64,000 nt of DNA from Arthrobacter sp. SLBN-122 (GCF_006715165.1 NZ_VFMS01000001.1:1550001-1614000); one strand, 5' to 3'; positions 24,798 through 34,273 are shown, counted from the first letter of the stretch. Numbers and translations are program-made. The notes: generated by a model from the letters alone, not told the origin.

Positions 24798-26169
24798 CTC
24801 CTGCCCGGCTGACGATCCTGACCGGCTGGCCGCCCTTCAGATCCATCCGGAGCTTCAATCCCCCCTTCCGTGCCAGGATGACGCCCACGGTCATGGCCGC
24901 CAGCGCGGGAACGCCGCCGGAGACCAGCAACGCAACGTGGGGATCGGCATGTTCGGCGATCCAGCCCAGCATGGGGCCGCCCAGTGCCTGGCCGCCGATC
25001 AGCACCATGATGTACAGGCTCATCACCCGCCCGCGGATGCCCATGTTGGAACTGACCTGCACCAGCTGGTTGGAGCCGGTGAGGAACATCAGGCACCAAA
25101 AACCAGACAGCACCATGACGGCGCCAAACCACACCATGGACGGGGCCAGAACTGCAAGGCAGAGCATCAGGCCGTACATTCCGGCGCAGAACACCACGGA
25201 CCGCAGGCGGAGCTGCCGACGGCGGGTGGACGCCACGGCGCCGGACAGCGCGCCCAGTGCCACCAAGGCATTGAGGAGCCCGTACCCGCCGGCGCCGACC
25301 TTGAAGACGTGGTCCGCGAAGGCGGCCAGAAGCACCGGCAGGCTCATGGCGAAGACAGAGATGAAGCCGGCCATGAGCCACGGCCAGTAGATGGTGGGCT
25401 TGCTCAAGGCATAGCGCAGCCCCTCACGGAGCATGCCCTTGGTCTTGGGCGCGGGGGCGCTGACATACAGCTGGTCCTTGCGCAGGATCAGGAGCATCGC
25501 CACGGTGGAGCAGCAGGCCACCGCGTTGGCGGCGAAGGCCCAGCCGGCCCCCACCGCTGTGAGGAGCAGCCCGGCAAGCGCAGGGCCGATCAGGCCGCCC
25601 AGCTGGAAGGTGGTGGAGTTGACGCTGATGGCGTTCCGCAAATACCGGGGGCCAACGAGCTCGTTCACGAACACCTGGCGGGCCGGCTGGTCAAGGACGG
25701 TCACCAGGCCCAGTACCAGCGCGATGGCGTAGACATGCCACACCATGATGGCCCCGGTGAGGGCCAGGGTGGCCAGTGTCGCGGCCAGGATGGCGGCCAT
25801 CCCTTGGCAAAGGATGAGGATCTTCCGCTTGGCGAACCGGTCGGCGATCATGCCGCCCCATGGCCCCAGCAGCAGGGAGGGCAGGAACTGCAGCGCCACG
25901 GTAATGCCCACAGCGGTCACGGATCCCGAGAGCTGCAGCACCAGCCAGTCCTGGGCGATCCGCTGCATCCAAATGGCGATGACTGCGATGAAGTGGCCGG
26001 CGGCGAAGATCCGGAAGTTGGGCACTTTCAGCGAGATGAAGGTGTGCTTCCAGGGGAGCCGCTCCGCGACGACGGGAAGCGGCTGGGTCTGGCTGTCCGG
26101 CGGCGCTGAGCCCGCCGCGTCGATAACTGGCTGGGAGACGGAGGCCGACGAAGGCGGTGGGGGTGCCAC
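24793..26169 (-). CDS. MFS transporter, EntS/MFS_3-type exporter
   Basis: A 458-aa, 12-helix protein. FRIFAAGHFIAVIAIWMQRIAQDWLVL is the typical opening of the MFS_3/EntS group (seen here as one helix), followed by GPWGGMIADRFAKRKILI (motif A). The N-terminal about 45 residues are polar and Pro/Ser-rich. The start is GTG 26169. The substrate is unknown; siderophore or drug export is typical for the group. It is divergent from a LysR regulator across 140 bp, suggesting that regulator controls it. Confidence 0.85.
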   Translation of the reverse strand: MAPPPPSSASVSQPVIDAAGSAPPDSQTQPLPVVAERLPWKHTFISLKVPNFRIFAAGHFIAVIAIWMQRIAQDWLVLQLSGSVTAVGITVALQFLPSLLLGPWGGMIADRFAKRKILILCQGMAAILAATLATLALTGAIMVWHVYAIALVLGLVTVLDQPARQVFVNELVGPRYLRNAISVNSTTFQLGGLIGPALAGLLLTAVGAGWAFAANAVACCSTVAMLLILRKDQLYVSAPAPKTKGMLREGLRYALSKPTIYWPWLMAGFISVFAMSLPVLLAAFADHVFKVGAGGYGLLNALVALGALSGAVASTRRRQLRLRSVVFCAGMYGLMLCLAVLAPSMVWFGAVMVLSGFWCLMFLTGSNQLVQVSSNMGIRGRVMSLYIMVLIGGQALGGPMLGWIAEHADPHVALLVSGGVPALAAMTVGVILARKGGLKLRMDLKGGQPVRIVSRAGA

Positions 26170-26261
26170 AGGAGTGTCCTCAAAATTGCGGGCGGTCTGG
26201 GATGCCCTTAACGCTAGGCTGGCGGAGCAGATTATGGAGGCGTATGGTCCCTATAACTCGT

Positions 26262-26276
26262 ATTGCAAAACGCAAT
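26262..26276. promoter_or_regulatory. LysR-type binding box between MFS and lysR genes
   Basis: ATTGC-aaaac-GCAAT is a perfect interrupted palindrome of the T-N11-A class, 34 bp before the LysR start. A second ATTGC half-site lies near 26187. This is the classic arrangement for a LysR-type regulator and its divergent target. Confidence 0.6.
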
Positions 26277-26309
26277 GACCTATCAGAGCGGAAGGCCGGG
26301 GAGCCAATC

Positions 26310-27164
26310 ATGTTCGAGCCAGCCCAGCTGCGTTCCTTCCTCGCGGTGGCGGACACCCTCAGCTTCACCAAGGCCGCCGAGCGGCTGGGGCTGGCGCAGC
26401 CCACCATCAGCCAGCACATCCGCAAACTCGAAGCGGCAGCCAAGCGCAGCCTGATCACCCGGGACACCCGGGACGTCCGGCTCACCGACAACGGCGATGC
26501 GATGGCAGGCTTCGCCCGGAACATCCTGTCCGCGCATGACGCCGCCGCCCGCTACTTCTCCGGCTCCGCGATGCGGGGACGCCTGCGGTTCGGCACCGCG
26601 GATGACCTCGCCATCACCGGGCTGCCCCGGATCCTGCGTGAATTCCGGCAGATCTACCCCCAGATCAACCTGGAACTGACAGTGGGGCAAAGCGATCAGC
26701 TGTACCGCAAGCTCAACGCCGGCCAGCTGGACCTGGTATTCGTGAAATGGGTGGCGGGTGCAAAGGACGGCACCGTGGTCCAGCATGACTCGTTCTCCTG
26801 GGTGGGGCTGGAGCAGACAGTATTGGAGCCGGGGACCCCGGTGCCCCTGATCGCCTACCCGGCTCCCAGCCTCAGCCGGAAGCTGGCCATCGACGCGCTG
26901 GAAGCCAACGGCAGGACCTGGCGGATCACCTGCACCACCCGCCAGATCAGCGGCGTGCTCGCGGCGGTTCGCGCCGGCATCGGCGTGGCCGTCATGCCCA
27001 CGTCGCTGGTGCCCGAGGATCTGAAGATCATCACCCGGCGCTTCGACCTTCCCGCCGTCGGGGACGTGGACTTCACCCTGATCCGCAACCCGCTGGCGAA
27101 CGCCGAAGTCATCGATGCCCTCACCCAATCGATCGTGGGCCGGACCATTAACCGCCAAACTTGA
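26310..27164 (+). CDS. LysR family transcriptional regulator
   Basis: A 284-aa LTTR. The N-terminal winged HTH is LRSFLAVADTLSFTKAAERL followed by GLAQPTISQHIRKLE. The C-terminal effector domain begins near LRFGTADDLAI. ATG 26310 follows GGGGAG; the upstream extension in the same frame has no coding character. It is divergent from an MFS exporter and is presumably its regulator. Confidence 0.9.
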   Translation: MFEPAQLRSFLAVADTLSFTKAAERLGLAQPTISQHIRKLEAAAKRSLITRDTRDVRLTDNGDAMAGFARNILSAHDAAARYFSGSAMRGRLRFGTADDLAITGLPRILREFRQIYPQINLELTVGQSDQLYRKLNAGQLDLVFVKWVAGAKDGTVVQHDSFSWVGLEQTVLEPGTPVPLIAYPAPSLSRKLAIDALEANGRTWRITCTTRQISGVLAAVRAGIGVAVMPTSLVPEDLKIITRRFDLPAVGDVDFTLIRNPLANAEVIDALTQSIVGRTINRQT

Positions 27165-27220
27165 CCCCCCGCTGTCGCAATTTCCAGCATTTAGGGGAGT
27201 TAGGGGGCCCGTGTCCATTG

Positions 27221-27243
27221 ATAGGGGAAGTGGCATCCCCTAT
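27221..27243. repeat. inverted repeat upstream of the zinc-ribbon gene
   Basis: ATAGGGGA (27221-27228) and TCCCCTAT (27236-27243) form a perfect 8-bp stem with a 7-nt loop. Two more TAGGGG copies lie at 27192 and 27201. It is either a terminator of the lysR gene or an operator for the next ORF; there is no T run. Confidence 0.4.
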
Positions 27244-27332
27244 GCTGATCTCCAAGGTCAAGCAGCAGGCCAGTTCACCCAAAACAAGTGCGCATCCGCA
27301 TGCCGGAACGCCGCCCTTGGGACAGGCAGCCA

Positions 27333-27647
27333 ATGACGACAGCCAGGAACACCCATCTCAGTTCTGCGCACGCGCGACCGTACTCCACAGCACGGCCGTC
27401 CACCCGCCAGAACACCCTCGGAACCGGACACGCCTCCGTAGACTCCGGATACGTGGGAAGACCCACCTGCGACAAATGCCGTACCGACGAATTCGTCTAC
27501 CTTGAGTCGTACATTCCGCCCACGTACCGCCGTGACGGAACAGTGGCCACACTGGGCGAAGTGGCCTACACCTGCACCCGCTGTGAGGAATTCTCAGCCC
27601 ACAGCGTCCCCGTTACCTGGACGCCGCCCGGCTGGTATCTGGGCTAA
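27333..27647 (+). CDS. small zinc-ribbon-like protein, unknown function
   Basis: A 104-aa protein whose C-terminal half has CDKC and CTRC pairs about 40 residues apart (VGRPTCDKCRTDEFVYLE and GEVAYTCTRCEEFSAH), a likely Zn ribbon. The N-terminal half is polar and probably disordered. ATG 27333 has no strong ribosome site. A good rho-independent terminator follows, which supports a real gene. Confidence 0.75.
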   Translation: MTTARNTHLSSAHARPYSTARPSTRQNTLGTGHASVDSGYVGRPTCDKCRTDEFVYLESYIPPTYRRDGTVATLGEVAYTCTRCEEFSAHSVPVTWTPPGWYLG

Positions 27648-27675
27648 AACCACCTGGTCTCCGGGCTAAAGCGAT

Positions 27676-27716
27676 AAGGCCGGGCAATCACCATCAGGTG
27701 GCTGCCCGGCCTTTTT
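27676..27716 (+). terminator. rho-independent terminator
   Basis: AAGGCCGGGCA pairs with TGCCCGGCCTT (11 bp, 16-nt loop) and is followed by TTTTT. It ends the zinc-ribbon gene and faces putA. Confidence 0.88.
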
Positions 27717-27757
27717 AGCGCCGGGAACTTATCCCGGACGGCTCAATCCCGTACTGA

Positions 27758-30700
27758 TCAGATCAGCGCGTCCGACAGGTGGTTCGGGGTGCCGAACCGG
27801 TGTGCGGTGATGCTGACGGCCTGTTCGTGCAGGAACGGCAGCAGCTCCACCCGCCCGGCCTCGGTGACGGCGTGGGCGTAGATGGCCAGGTCGGGCCTTC
27901 CGCCGGTGGCCTCGGCCAGCGCCGAAGAGTCACCGCCGATAAGGCGGATGCGGGCTCCGGACAGCTTGCCCGCGGAGGCGAGGTGTCCCGCCGACGCCAG
28001 CCAGCCGGCGTCGGACTCCACCGTTACCTCGATGTCCTGTGCGGTGAGTACGGAGCGCAGCTGGGCGGGAAGTTCGACGGCGGAGGACACGGTGAGTGCG
28101 GATCCCGCCACAACGCCGGCGGCCACGGTCCGGACGAGGTGGGCCAGCGGTTCGCCTTCGGACAGCCGGATGGTGACCGGCAGGCTGCGGTAGCGGAAGA
28201 TATTGCGCTCGGCGCTCAGCCCGGAAACGTCCTTTGCCGTGCCGAACTCCCCAGCCCATGCTTCGGCGTCAGAGGCCAGGGCACGCTGGACGGACTCAAG
28301 CTCAGCCGGTTGCAGGGCGGAGCTCGCCGCGTTGAGGATGCGGCTGACGGCCGGGTGCGTGACCGGGGCCGTGGCGGTGCTGGCTGCGGGGGTCCAGTCA
28401 CCCAGGCCGGCCAGGTAATTGGGGCCGCCCGCCTTGGTGCCGGCGCCGACGGCGGACTTCTTCCAGCCGCCGAAAGGCTGGCGCTGCACGATGGCGCCGG
28501 TGATGCCGCGGTTGACGTAGAGGTTGCCGGCCTGGATGGTATCCAGCCAGATGCCCAGTTCCTCCGAGTTCAGCGAGTGCAGGCCGGCAGTGAGGCCGTA
28601 CTCAATCTGGTTCTGGATGGCGATGGCCTCTTCCAGGGTGTCCGCGGTCATGACGCCCAGGACCGGCCCGAAGAACTCGGTCAGGTGGAAGTAGGAACCG
28701 CGCTTGACGCCGTAGCGCACGCCCGGGCTCCAGAGACGGCCGGCGTCGTCCAGCTTCTTCGGTTCCACCGCCCAGTTCTCGCCGTCACCCAGGGTGGTGA
28801 GGGCGTTGAGAAGCTTTCCGTTAGCGGGCTCAATGATGGGCCCCATCTGGCTGGTGGGATCCTCCGGGTAGCCCACCTTCAGCGAGGTGACGGCGTCGAT
28901 GAGCTGGTTGTGGAACCGCTTGGACTTGGCCACGGAACCCACCAGGATCACCAGTGAGGCCGCGGAGCACTTCTGGCCGGCATGGCCGAACGCGGAGTAG
29001 GCCACGTCCTTGGCCGCCAGGTCCAGGTCGGCGCTGGGGGTCACAATGATGGCGTTCTTGCCGCTGGTTTCGGCCAGCAGCGGCAGGTCCTTGCGGAAGG
29101 ACCGGAACAGTTCGGCGGTCTCGTAGCCGCCCGTGAGAATCACGCGGTCCACCGCCGGGTGGCTGATCAGCTGCTTGCCGAGCTCCCGCTCCCCCAGCTG
29201 CACCATGGTCAGCACGCCCTTGGGCACGCCGGCTTCCCACAGCGCCTCCACCATGACGGCGCCGCTGCGGGCGGCCTGCTTGGCGGGCTTGATCACGACG
29301 GCGGAGCCGGCGGCGAGTGCCGCAAGGGTGGACCCTGCCGGGATGGCCACCGGGAAGTTCCATGGCGGCGTTACAACGGTGAGCTTGGCAGGGACGAACG
29401 TGGCGCCGTCGACCTTGTCCAGCTTCCGCGCGGACTCCGCGTAGTAGTGGGCGAAGTCCACTGCTTCGCTGACTTCCGGATCACCCTGGTCAATGGTCTT
29501 GCCGGTCTCGCTGGCCATGACCTCCAGGAGGTCTGCCCTGCGGGCCTCCAGGATCTCGCCGGCCCGGTGCAGGATTTCGGCACGCTCGGCGCCGGACATG
29601 GCACCCCAGGCTTTGCCCTTGTCCACGGCATTGGCGATGGCGGAGTTGAGGGTTTCTTCGTCGTTAATGAACGCGGCCTTCACCGAGGCGTTGCCCAGCG
29701 TCGACGTCGCGACGCGTTCCAGGATGGCGCGTCCCCAGGTGCGGTTGGCAGGCAGCGCGGGGTCGGTGTCCGGGGTGTTCCGGAAACCGTTGTGCGGCAT
29801 GGCCTCCGGGGGAAGGTTCCGGTCCTGGCGGCGGTTGGGCAGTGGCACGCTGTTGTCCAGGGCTTCAAGGGAGGCGAGGAAGCGCTGCTTCTCGCGCTCG
29901 AACAGGCCTTCGTTCTCACTGAGTTCGAACACGGCCGACATGAAGTTGTCCTGGCTGGCGCCCTCTTCGAGGCGGCGGATCAGGTAGGCAATGGCGACGT
30001 CGAACTCGGACGGGTGCACCACGGGGGTGTAGAGCAGGAGGGAGCCCACGTCCTTCTTGACGGCCTCCGCCTGGCCTTGCGCCATGCCCAGCAGCATCTC
30101 GAACTCGATGCCGGATTCCACGCCGCGCTGCTTGGCCAGGAGCCAGGCGAAGGCGATGTCGAATAGGTTGTGGCCGGCAACGCCGATGCGGATGTTCTTG
30201 ATCCGATCAGGGTGCAGTGAGTAGTTGATGACGCTCTTGTAGCTGGTGTCTGAATCCTGCTTGCTGCCCCAGGTTGCCAGCGGCCAGTCGTGCAGGGAGG
30301 CTTCCACCTGCTCCATCGGCAGGTTGGCGCCCTTGACCACGCGGACCTTGATGCTGGCGCCGCCATTGGCACGGCGTTCAGCGGCCCACTCCTGCAGGCG
30401 GATCATGGCGGACAGGGCATCCGGAAGGTAGGCCTGGAGCACGATGCCGGCCTCAAGGTCCTTGAACTCGGGCTTGTCCAGGATCCTGGTGAAGACCGCG
30501 ATGGTCATGTCCAGGTCCTTGTACTCCTCCATGTCCAGGTTGATGAACTTGGCCTTCTTACCCGGGCCGGCGAAGGAGTTGGCGCGCTGGAAGAGCGGGG
30601 TGAGCTTTTCGACGACGTGTTCCACGGCTTCGTCGAAGGCCCAGGCCGAGTGCGGGGCAACGGTGGAGGAGACCTTGATGGAGACGTAGTCGACGTCGGG

Positions 30701-31264
30701 GCGCGCCAGCAGGGTGTGGGTGCCTTCGAGCCGGCGGGAGGCCTCGTGCTCACCCAGGACTGCCTCGCCCAGGAGGTTGACGTTGAGCTTGATGCCGTCC
30801 TTGCGGATCTTGGCGATGGCCGGGCCCAGCTTGGCGTCGGTGGCGTCAACGATCAGGTGTCCCACCATCTCGCGGAGGACTTTGCGGGCGATGGGGATGA
30901 CCACCTGCGGCATCACCGGGGCCATGGTTCCGCCCAGTGCCACGGCGCTGCGCATGTACCAGGGCAGGAAGGCCGGAACCTTCGGGGCCAGGGCGGCCAG
31001 GTTGCGGGCTGCCACCTTCAGGTCCTCGGGGCGGACCACGCCGTCCACGAAGCCAACGGTGAATTCCAGCCCGTTGGGGTCCTTCAGGACGCCGGCGAGC
31101 TGCTGGGCGGAGGCGTCCACCGGGACCTTGGCGGCCTCGGTGAGCCAGCGCCGGACCAGGGCCACTGCGTCATTGGCGAGGGCCTTTGCCTGGGGGACGT
31201 CGACGTCAACGGTCTGCTGTGCGGTACCGGCGGAAACTGCTGGTTCCATTGCAACGTGGGTCAT
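27758..31264 (-). CDS. putA: bifunctional proline dehydrogenase / glutamate-semialdehyde dehydrogenase PutA
   Basis: The protein has about 1168 aa. The N-terminal PRODH barrel (about 130-480) contains NLDMEEYKDLDMTIAVF and RVVKGANLPMEQ. The P5C dehydrogenase domain (about 530-1010) contains the catalytic stretch FGHAGQKCSAASLVILV and ETSGKNAI. There is no N-terminal ribbon-helix-helix, so it is not the autorepressing type. It oxidises proline to glutamate using FAD then NAD+. ATG 31264 follows GGGAAA; longer in-frame sequence lacks conservation. Upstream lies a motif shared with the permease/LysR promoter. Confidence 0.96.
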   Translation of the reverse strand: MTHVAMEPAVSAGTAQQTVDVDVPQAKALANDAVALVRRWLTEAAKVPVDASAQQLAGVLKDPNGLEFTVGFVDGVVRPEDLKVAARNLAALAPKVPAFLPWYMRSAVALGGTMAPVMPQVVIPIARKVLREMVGHLIVDATDAKLGPAIAKIRKDGIKLNVNLLGEAVLGEHEASRRLEGTHTLLARPDVDYVSIKVSSTVAPHSAWAFDEAVEHVVEKLTPLFQRANSFAGPGKKAKFINLDMEEYKDLDMTIAVFTRILDKPEFKDLEAGIVLQAYLPDALSAMIRLQEWAAERRANGGASIKVRVVKGANLPMEQVEASLHDWPLATWGSKQDSDTSYKSVINYSLHPDRIKNIRIGVAGHNLFDIAFAWLLAKQRGVESGIEFEMLLGMAQGQAEAVKKDVGSLLLYTPVVHPSEFDVAIAYLIRRLEEGASQDNFMSAVFELSENEGLFEREKQRFLASLEALDNSVPLPNRRQDRNLPPEAMPHNGFRNTPDTDPALPANRTWGRAILERVATSTLGNASVKAAFINDEETLNSAIANAVDKGKAWGAMSGAERAEILHRAGEILEARRADLLEVMASETGKTIDQGDPEVSEAVDFAHYYAESARKLDKVDGATFVPAKLTVVTPPWNFPVAIPAGSTLAALAAGSAVVIKPAKQAARSGAVMVEALWEAGVPKGVLTMVQLGERELGKQLISHPAVDRVILTGGYETAELFRSFRKDLPLLAETSGKNAIIVTPSADLDLAAKDVAYSAFGHAGQKCSAASLVILVGSVAKSKRFHNQLIDAVTSLKVGYPEDPTSQMGPIIEPANGKLLNALTTLGDGENWAVEPKKLDDAGRLWSPGVRYGVKRGSYFHLTEFFGPVLGVMTADTLEEAIAIQNQIEYGLTAGLHSLNSEELGIWLDTIQAGNLYVNRGITGAIVQRQPFGGWKKSAVGAGTKAGGPNYLAGLGDWTPAASTATAPVTHPAVSRILNAASSALQPAELESVQRALASDAEAWAGEFGTAKDVSGLSAERNIFRYRSLPVTIRLSEGEPLAHLVRTVAAGVVAGSALTVSSAVELPAQLRSVLTAQDIEVTVESDAGWLASAGHLASAGKLSGARIRLIGGDSSALAEATGGRPDLAIYAHAVTEAGRVELLPFLHEQAVSITAHRFGTPNHLSDALI

Positions 31265-31347
31265 GGTTTTTCCCGATCTTTCTGGCTCTGGGAGGAGGTC
31301 TTTCCACCAGTATGAGCTTCCGCTCACATAAGATAAAGCGATCTTTT

Positions 31348-31366
31348 CCAACCAATACAGGTTAGG
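31348..31366 (-). promoter_or_regulatory. putative LysR operator upstream of putA
   Basis: On the minus strand, CTAACCTGTATTGGTTGG matches 15 of 18 positions of CTAACCTATATTCGTTAG in the permease/lysR intergenic region. It lies about 85 bp before the putA start codon. Confidence 0.65.
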
Positions 31367-31412
31367 AAAACCGATGCATTTCTCGGGCCTCCCAGGCGCC
31401 CTTAAACTCCAA

Positions 31413-31520
31413 GCGGCAAGCCCGGCCCCTCCCGTTGCTCCATCACTTTTGGTCCCTAAAACGGCTGTTTAGGGACCAAAAGTGATAGAGGAACTGGTGT
31501 TGAGGGGCAGGGCTTGCCGC
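31413..31520. repeat. 108-bp long inverted repeat (MITE-like or strong terminator)
   Basis: The core is a perfect 19-bp stem, ATCACTTTTGGTCCCTAAA (31442-31460) and its complement (31468-31486), with a 7-nt loop. It extends imperfectly through GTTGCTCC/GGAAC flanks and again through GCGGCAAGCCC-GCCCCTC (31413-31431) against GAGGGGC-GGGCTTGCCGC (31502-31520), each with one mismatch. It starts 48 bp downstream of the permease stop and lies before the putA promoter. Confidence 0.75.
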
Positions 31521-31568
31521 GCGTCCCGGGACAACCCGCCAAAAGTGGGCGGGCGTCGGGAGCGAGGG

Positions 31569-33032
31569 TTAGCCGACTGGCCGGTGCATCTCCACAATTT
31601 CCTGGTGCCGGGGGCTGTTGGGGTTCATCAGGGAGTGCTTCCGGCCATAGCCGAAGTAAATGACCAGGCCGACGATCAGCCACACGACGAACCGCAGCCA
31701 GGTCTCCCAATGCAGCTGCAGCATCAGGAAGGCCGAGGCCAGGACACCGAAGGCCGGGACCACTGGCATCAGCGGCAGTCGGAACGTGCGCGGCGCGTCG
31801 GGTCGCTTGTAGCGGAAGATGATCACGGACAGGCAGACGACGACGAACGCGGCCAGGATGCCGATGTTGGTCAGGTCCGCGACCGCCTTGATGGGGAAGA
31901 CACCCGCCAGGAAGGCGGACGCGATGCCGCCGATCCAGGTGACGCGCTGCGGGGTGCCGTGGCGGTCGGTCTTGGAGAACCAGCCGGGAAGCAGGCCGTC
32001 ACGGCTCATGGAGAACCAGACGCGGGTGACGCCCAGCAGGAAGGTGAGCATCACGGTGAGGATGGAGAGCACGGCGAACACGGAGATGATGGTGGCGATG
32101 ACGGGCAGGCCAACCGAGGTGAAGGCGGAGGCGAAGCCTGCCTTGGGGTCGATGTCCTTGTAGTTCTGCATGCCGGTCAGCACCAAGGTGGCGGCAACGT
32201 AGAGCAGCATGGCGATGATGAGCGAGAGCACGATCGCCTTGGGCATGTGCTTCTTGCCGTCCTTGGCTTCCTCGGCCGCGGTGCTCATGGCGTCGTAACC
32301 GAAGACTGCGAAGAAGACAGTGGCGGAGCCGGCAACCACAGGGCCGAAACCGCTGGGCATGAACGGGTTGTAGTTGTTGGTGTCGATGTAGAACACGCCG
32401 AGCCCGATGATGAAGAGGATCAGGATCACCTTGATGGCCACGGCCACGAGCTCGAACCGGCCGAAGGCCTTGGTGCCGCGGGAGAGGATCCACGTGACCA
32501 GCAGGCAGACCAAGATGGCGGGGATGTTGACGATGCCGCCCTTGCCCTCGTCTGCGGTTGAGGTCATCCAGATCGGCAAATGGATGCCGATACCGGACAG
32601 GAAGGCGTCAAGGTAGCCGGAGATGCCGATTGCCACCACGGCCACAATGGCGATGTATTCCAGCAGCAGGTCCCAGCCGATGAACCAGCCGATCACCTCG
32701 CCAAGCGCTACATAGCCGTAGGTGTAGGCAGAGCCGGCGCGCGGGATCATGCCCGCGAACTCTGCGTAGGACAGGGCTGCGGCCGCTGAAGCCAGGCCTG
32801 CAATAAGGAAGGAAATCAATACCGCGGGCCCCACCCCGGGTGTACTTTCGCTGCCGGCGGCCACCAGTCCCGCAAGGGAAAAGATGCCGACGCCGATAAT
32901 TCCGCCAACACCGATGGCGGTGAGCTGCCACAGCCCAAGGGACTTAAACAGTCCACTGTGCTTGTTTTCTTCTTCGATGTCATCAATGGGCTTTCGCCGC
33001 ATTATCGATTGGCTCAAGTCTTTAGTGCTCAT
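31569..33032 (-). CDS. APC-superfamily amino acid permease (cationic amino acid transporter-like)
   Basis: A 487-aa protein with 12 or more helices. The family opening is LGLWQLTAIGVGGIIGVGIF, then SYAEFAGMIPRAGSAYTYGY and FFAVFGYDAMSTAAEEAKD, as in YfnA/CAT transporters. ATG 33032 follows AGGAG at 6-nt spacing. Placement between putA and a divergent LysR gene, with a shared operator motif, suggests uptake of proline or a related amino acid; the specificity is inferred. Confidence 0.9.
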   Translation of the reverse strand: MSTKDLSQSIMRRKPIDDIEEENKHSGLFKSLGLWQLTAIGVGGIIGVGIFSLAGLVAAGSESTPGVGPAVLISFLIAGLASAAAALSYAEFAGMIPRAGSAYTYGYVALGEVIGWFIGWDLLLEYIAIVAVVAIGISGYLDAFLSGIGIHLPIWMTSTADEGKGGIVNIPAILVCLLVTWILSRGTKAFGRFELVAVAIKVILILFIIGLGVFYIDTNNYNPFMPSGFGPVVAGSATVFFAVFGYDAMSTAAEEAKDGKKHMPKAIVLSLIIAMLLYVAATLVLTGMQNYKDIDPKAGFASAFTSVGLPVIATIISVFAVLSILTVMLTFLLGVTRVWFSMSRDGLLPGWFSKTDRHGTPQRVTWIGGIASAFLAGVFPIKAVADLTNIGILAAFVVVCLSVIIFRYKRPDAPRTFRLPLMPVVPAFGVLASAFLMLQLHWETWLRFVVWLIVGLVIYFGYGRKHSLMNPNSPRHQEIVEMHRPVG

Positions 33033-33151
33033 CAGGGACTCCTGCTCGGGGGTGCGACCCCGCCGCGGCACGCCAAGGAAACTGGCTGTGACGGGGGTAA
33101 CTCGGTTTCAACAGTATGCGTGCGCGGTTGCGTTAGATAAAGTGGCTACTT

Positions 33152-33179
33152 CTAACCTATATTCGTTAGTTTCAGTTAG
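33152..33179. promoter_or_regulatory. LysR operator between permease and lysR
   Basis: CTAAC-N8-GTTAG (33152-33169) is followed by another GTTAG (33175-33179), with one more at 33132-33136. This cluster lies directly before the LysR start, at the expected autoregulatory and divergent-activation position. Confidence 0.65.
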
Positions 33180-33188
33180 GAATCCGCC

Positions 33189-34103
33189 ATGCTTGACGTT
33201 CGCAGGCTCCGGCTGCTCCGTGAGTTAAGCATCCGGGGGACGCTCGCCGAGGTGGCTGAGGCACTGCAGTACAGCCCGTCGTCGGTATCGCAGCAGCTGG
33301 CCCTCCTGGAGAAGGAAGTGGGCGTGGAACTGCTCCGGAAGACGGGGCGGCGGGTGCAGCTGACGCCCCAGGCCGAGGTGCTGGTGGCGCACACGGCGCA
33401 GCTGCTCGAAACCATGGAGCAGGCGGAGGCGGACCTGGCCGCATCCCTGACCACCGTCACCGGAACGGTGCGGATCGCGGTGTTCCAGTCCGCGGCGCTG
33501 GCCCTGATGCCGGACACCTTGACTCGGATGGCCGCCACCTATCCCGAGGTCCGGATCGAAATGATCCAGCGTGAGCCCGAGACCGCTCTGCATGAGACGT
33601 GGGCGCGCGACTTCGACCTGGTGATCGCCGAGCAGTATCCCGGGCACGCTGCGCCGCGCTACCCGGAGCTGGACCGGGTCAAGCTGACCACCGACGCCAT
33701 CCGGCTGGCCGTTCCCCCTGCGTCCGACGACGGTCCCGGCATCCGTTCGCTGGCGGACACGGCGGAGCTCGCCTGGGTCATGGAACCGAGGGGTGCGGCG
33801 TCGCGCCACTGGGCGGAGCAGGCTTGCCGCAGCGCCGGCTTCGAGCCGGATGTGCGCTTTGAAACCGCCGATCTGCAGGCCCAGGCCAGGCTCATCGAGT
33901 CCGGTAATGCCGTGGCCCTGATGCCGGACCTGGTGTGGACCGGCCGCGGCACCACAGCCCAGCTGCTGGAGCTTCCCGGCACACCGCACCGCACCATCTT
34001 TACCTCGGTCCGCCGCTCCAGCGCCCAGCGCCCCGCCATCCTGGCCGCCCGGGAGACCCTCGCTGCGGCCGCCGCCGCAGTGGCACGGGACGACGACGGG
34101 TGA
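33189..34103 (+). CDS. LysR family regulator of the proline-utilisation block
   Basis: A 304-aa LTTR: HTH MLDVRRLRLLRELSIRGTL then VAEALQYSPSSVSQQLALLE, and an effector domain from about residue 90 (VRIAVFQSAALALMPD). It is divergent from the permease gene. The 18-bp motif in this promoter is repeated upstream of putA, so this is likely the activator of both genes. The start ATG 33189 is within 10 bp of the GTTAG repeat, so autorepression is plausible. Confidence 0.9.
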   Translation: MLDVRRLRLLRELSIRGTLAEVAEALQYSPSSVSQQLALLEKEVGVELLRKTGRRVQLTPQAEVLVAHTAQLLETMEQAEADLAASLTTVTGTVRIAVFQSAALALMPDTLTRMAATYPEVRIEMIQREPETALHETWARDFDLVIAEQYPGHAAPRYPELDRVKLTTDAIRLAVPPASDDGPGIRSLADTAELAWVMEPRGAASRHWAEQACRSAGFEPDVRFETADLQAQARLIESGNAVALMPDLVWTGRGTTAQLLELPGTPHRTIFTSVRRSSAQRPAILAARETLAAAAAAVARDDDG

Positions 34104-34258
34104 CCGGCCGCCGTCGTCCGCGTCCCAAACTGCGCCATCACGCACCACTTCACTGCGCAGGCGCGCCCCCTGCGCACTGAGGTCCGGCATCGCTGGGCAA
34201 GCGTGCACCTGAAATGCGTTGTGTTTCCTGCGTCACTGCAGGTAAAGGGCCGCAGGTC

Positions 34259-34264
34259 TAGACT
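34259..34264 (+). promoter_or_regulatory. -10 box TAGACT of panD
   Basis: TAGACT ends 9 nt before the panD ATG, implying a leader of 0-3 nt. Confidence 0.45.
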
Positions 34265-34273
34265 GGAGCCGTT

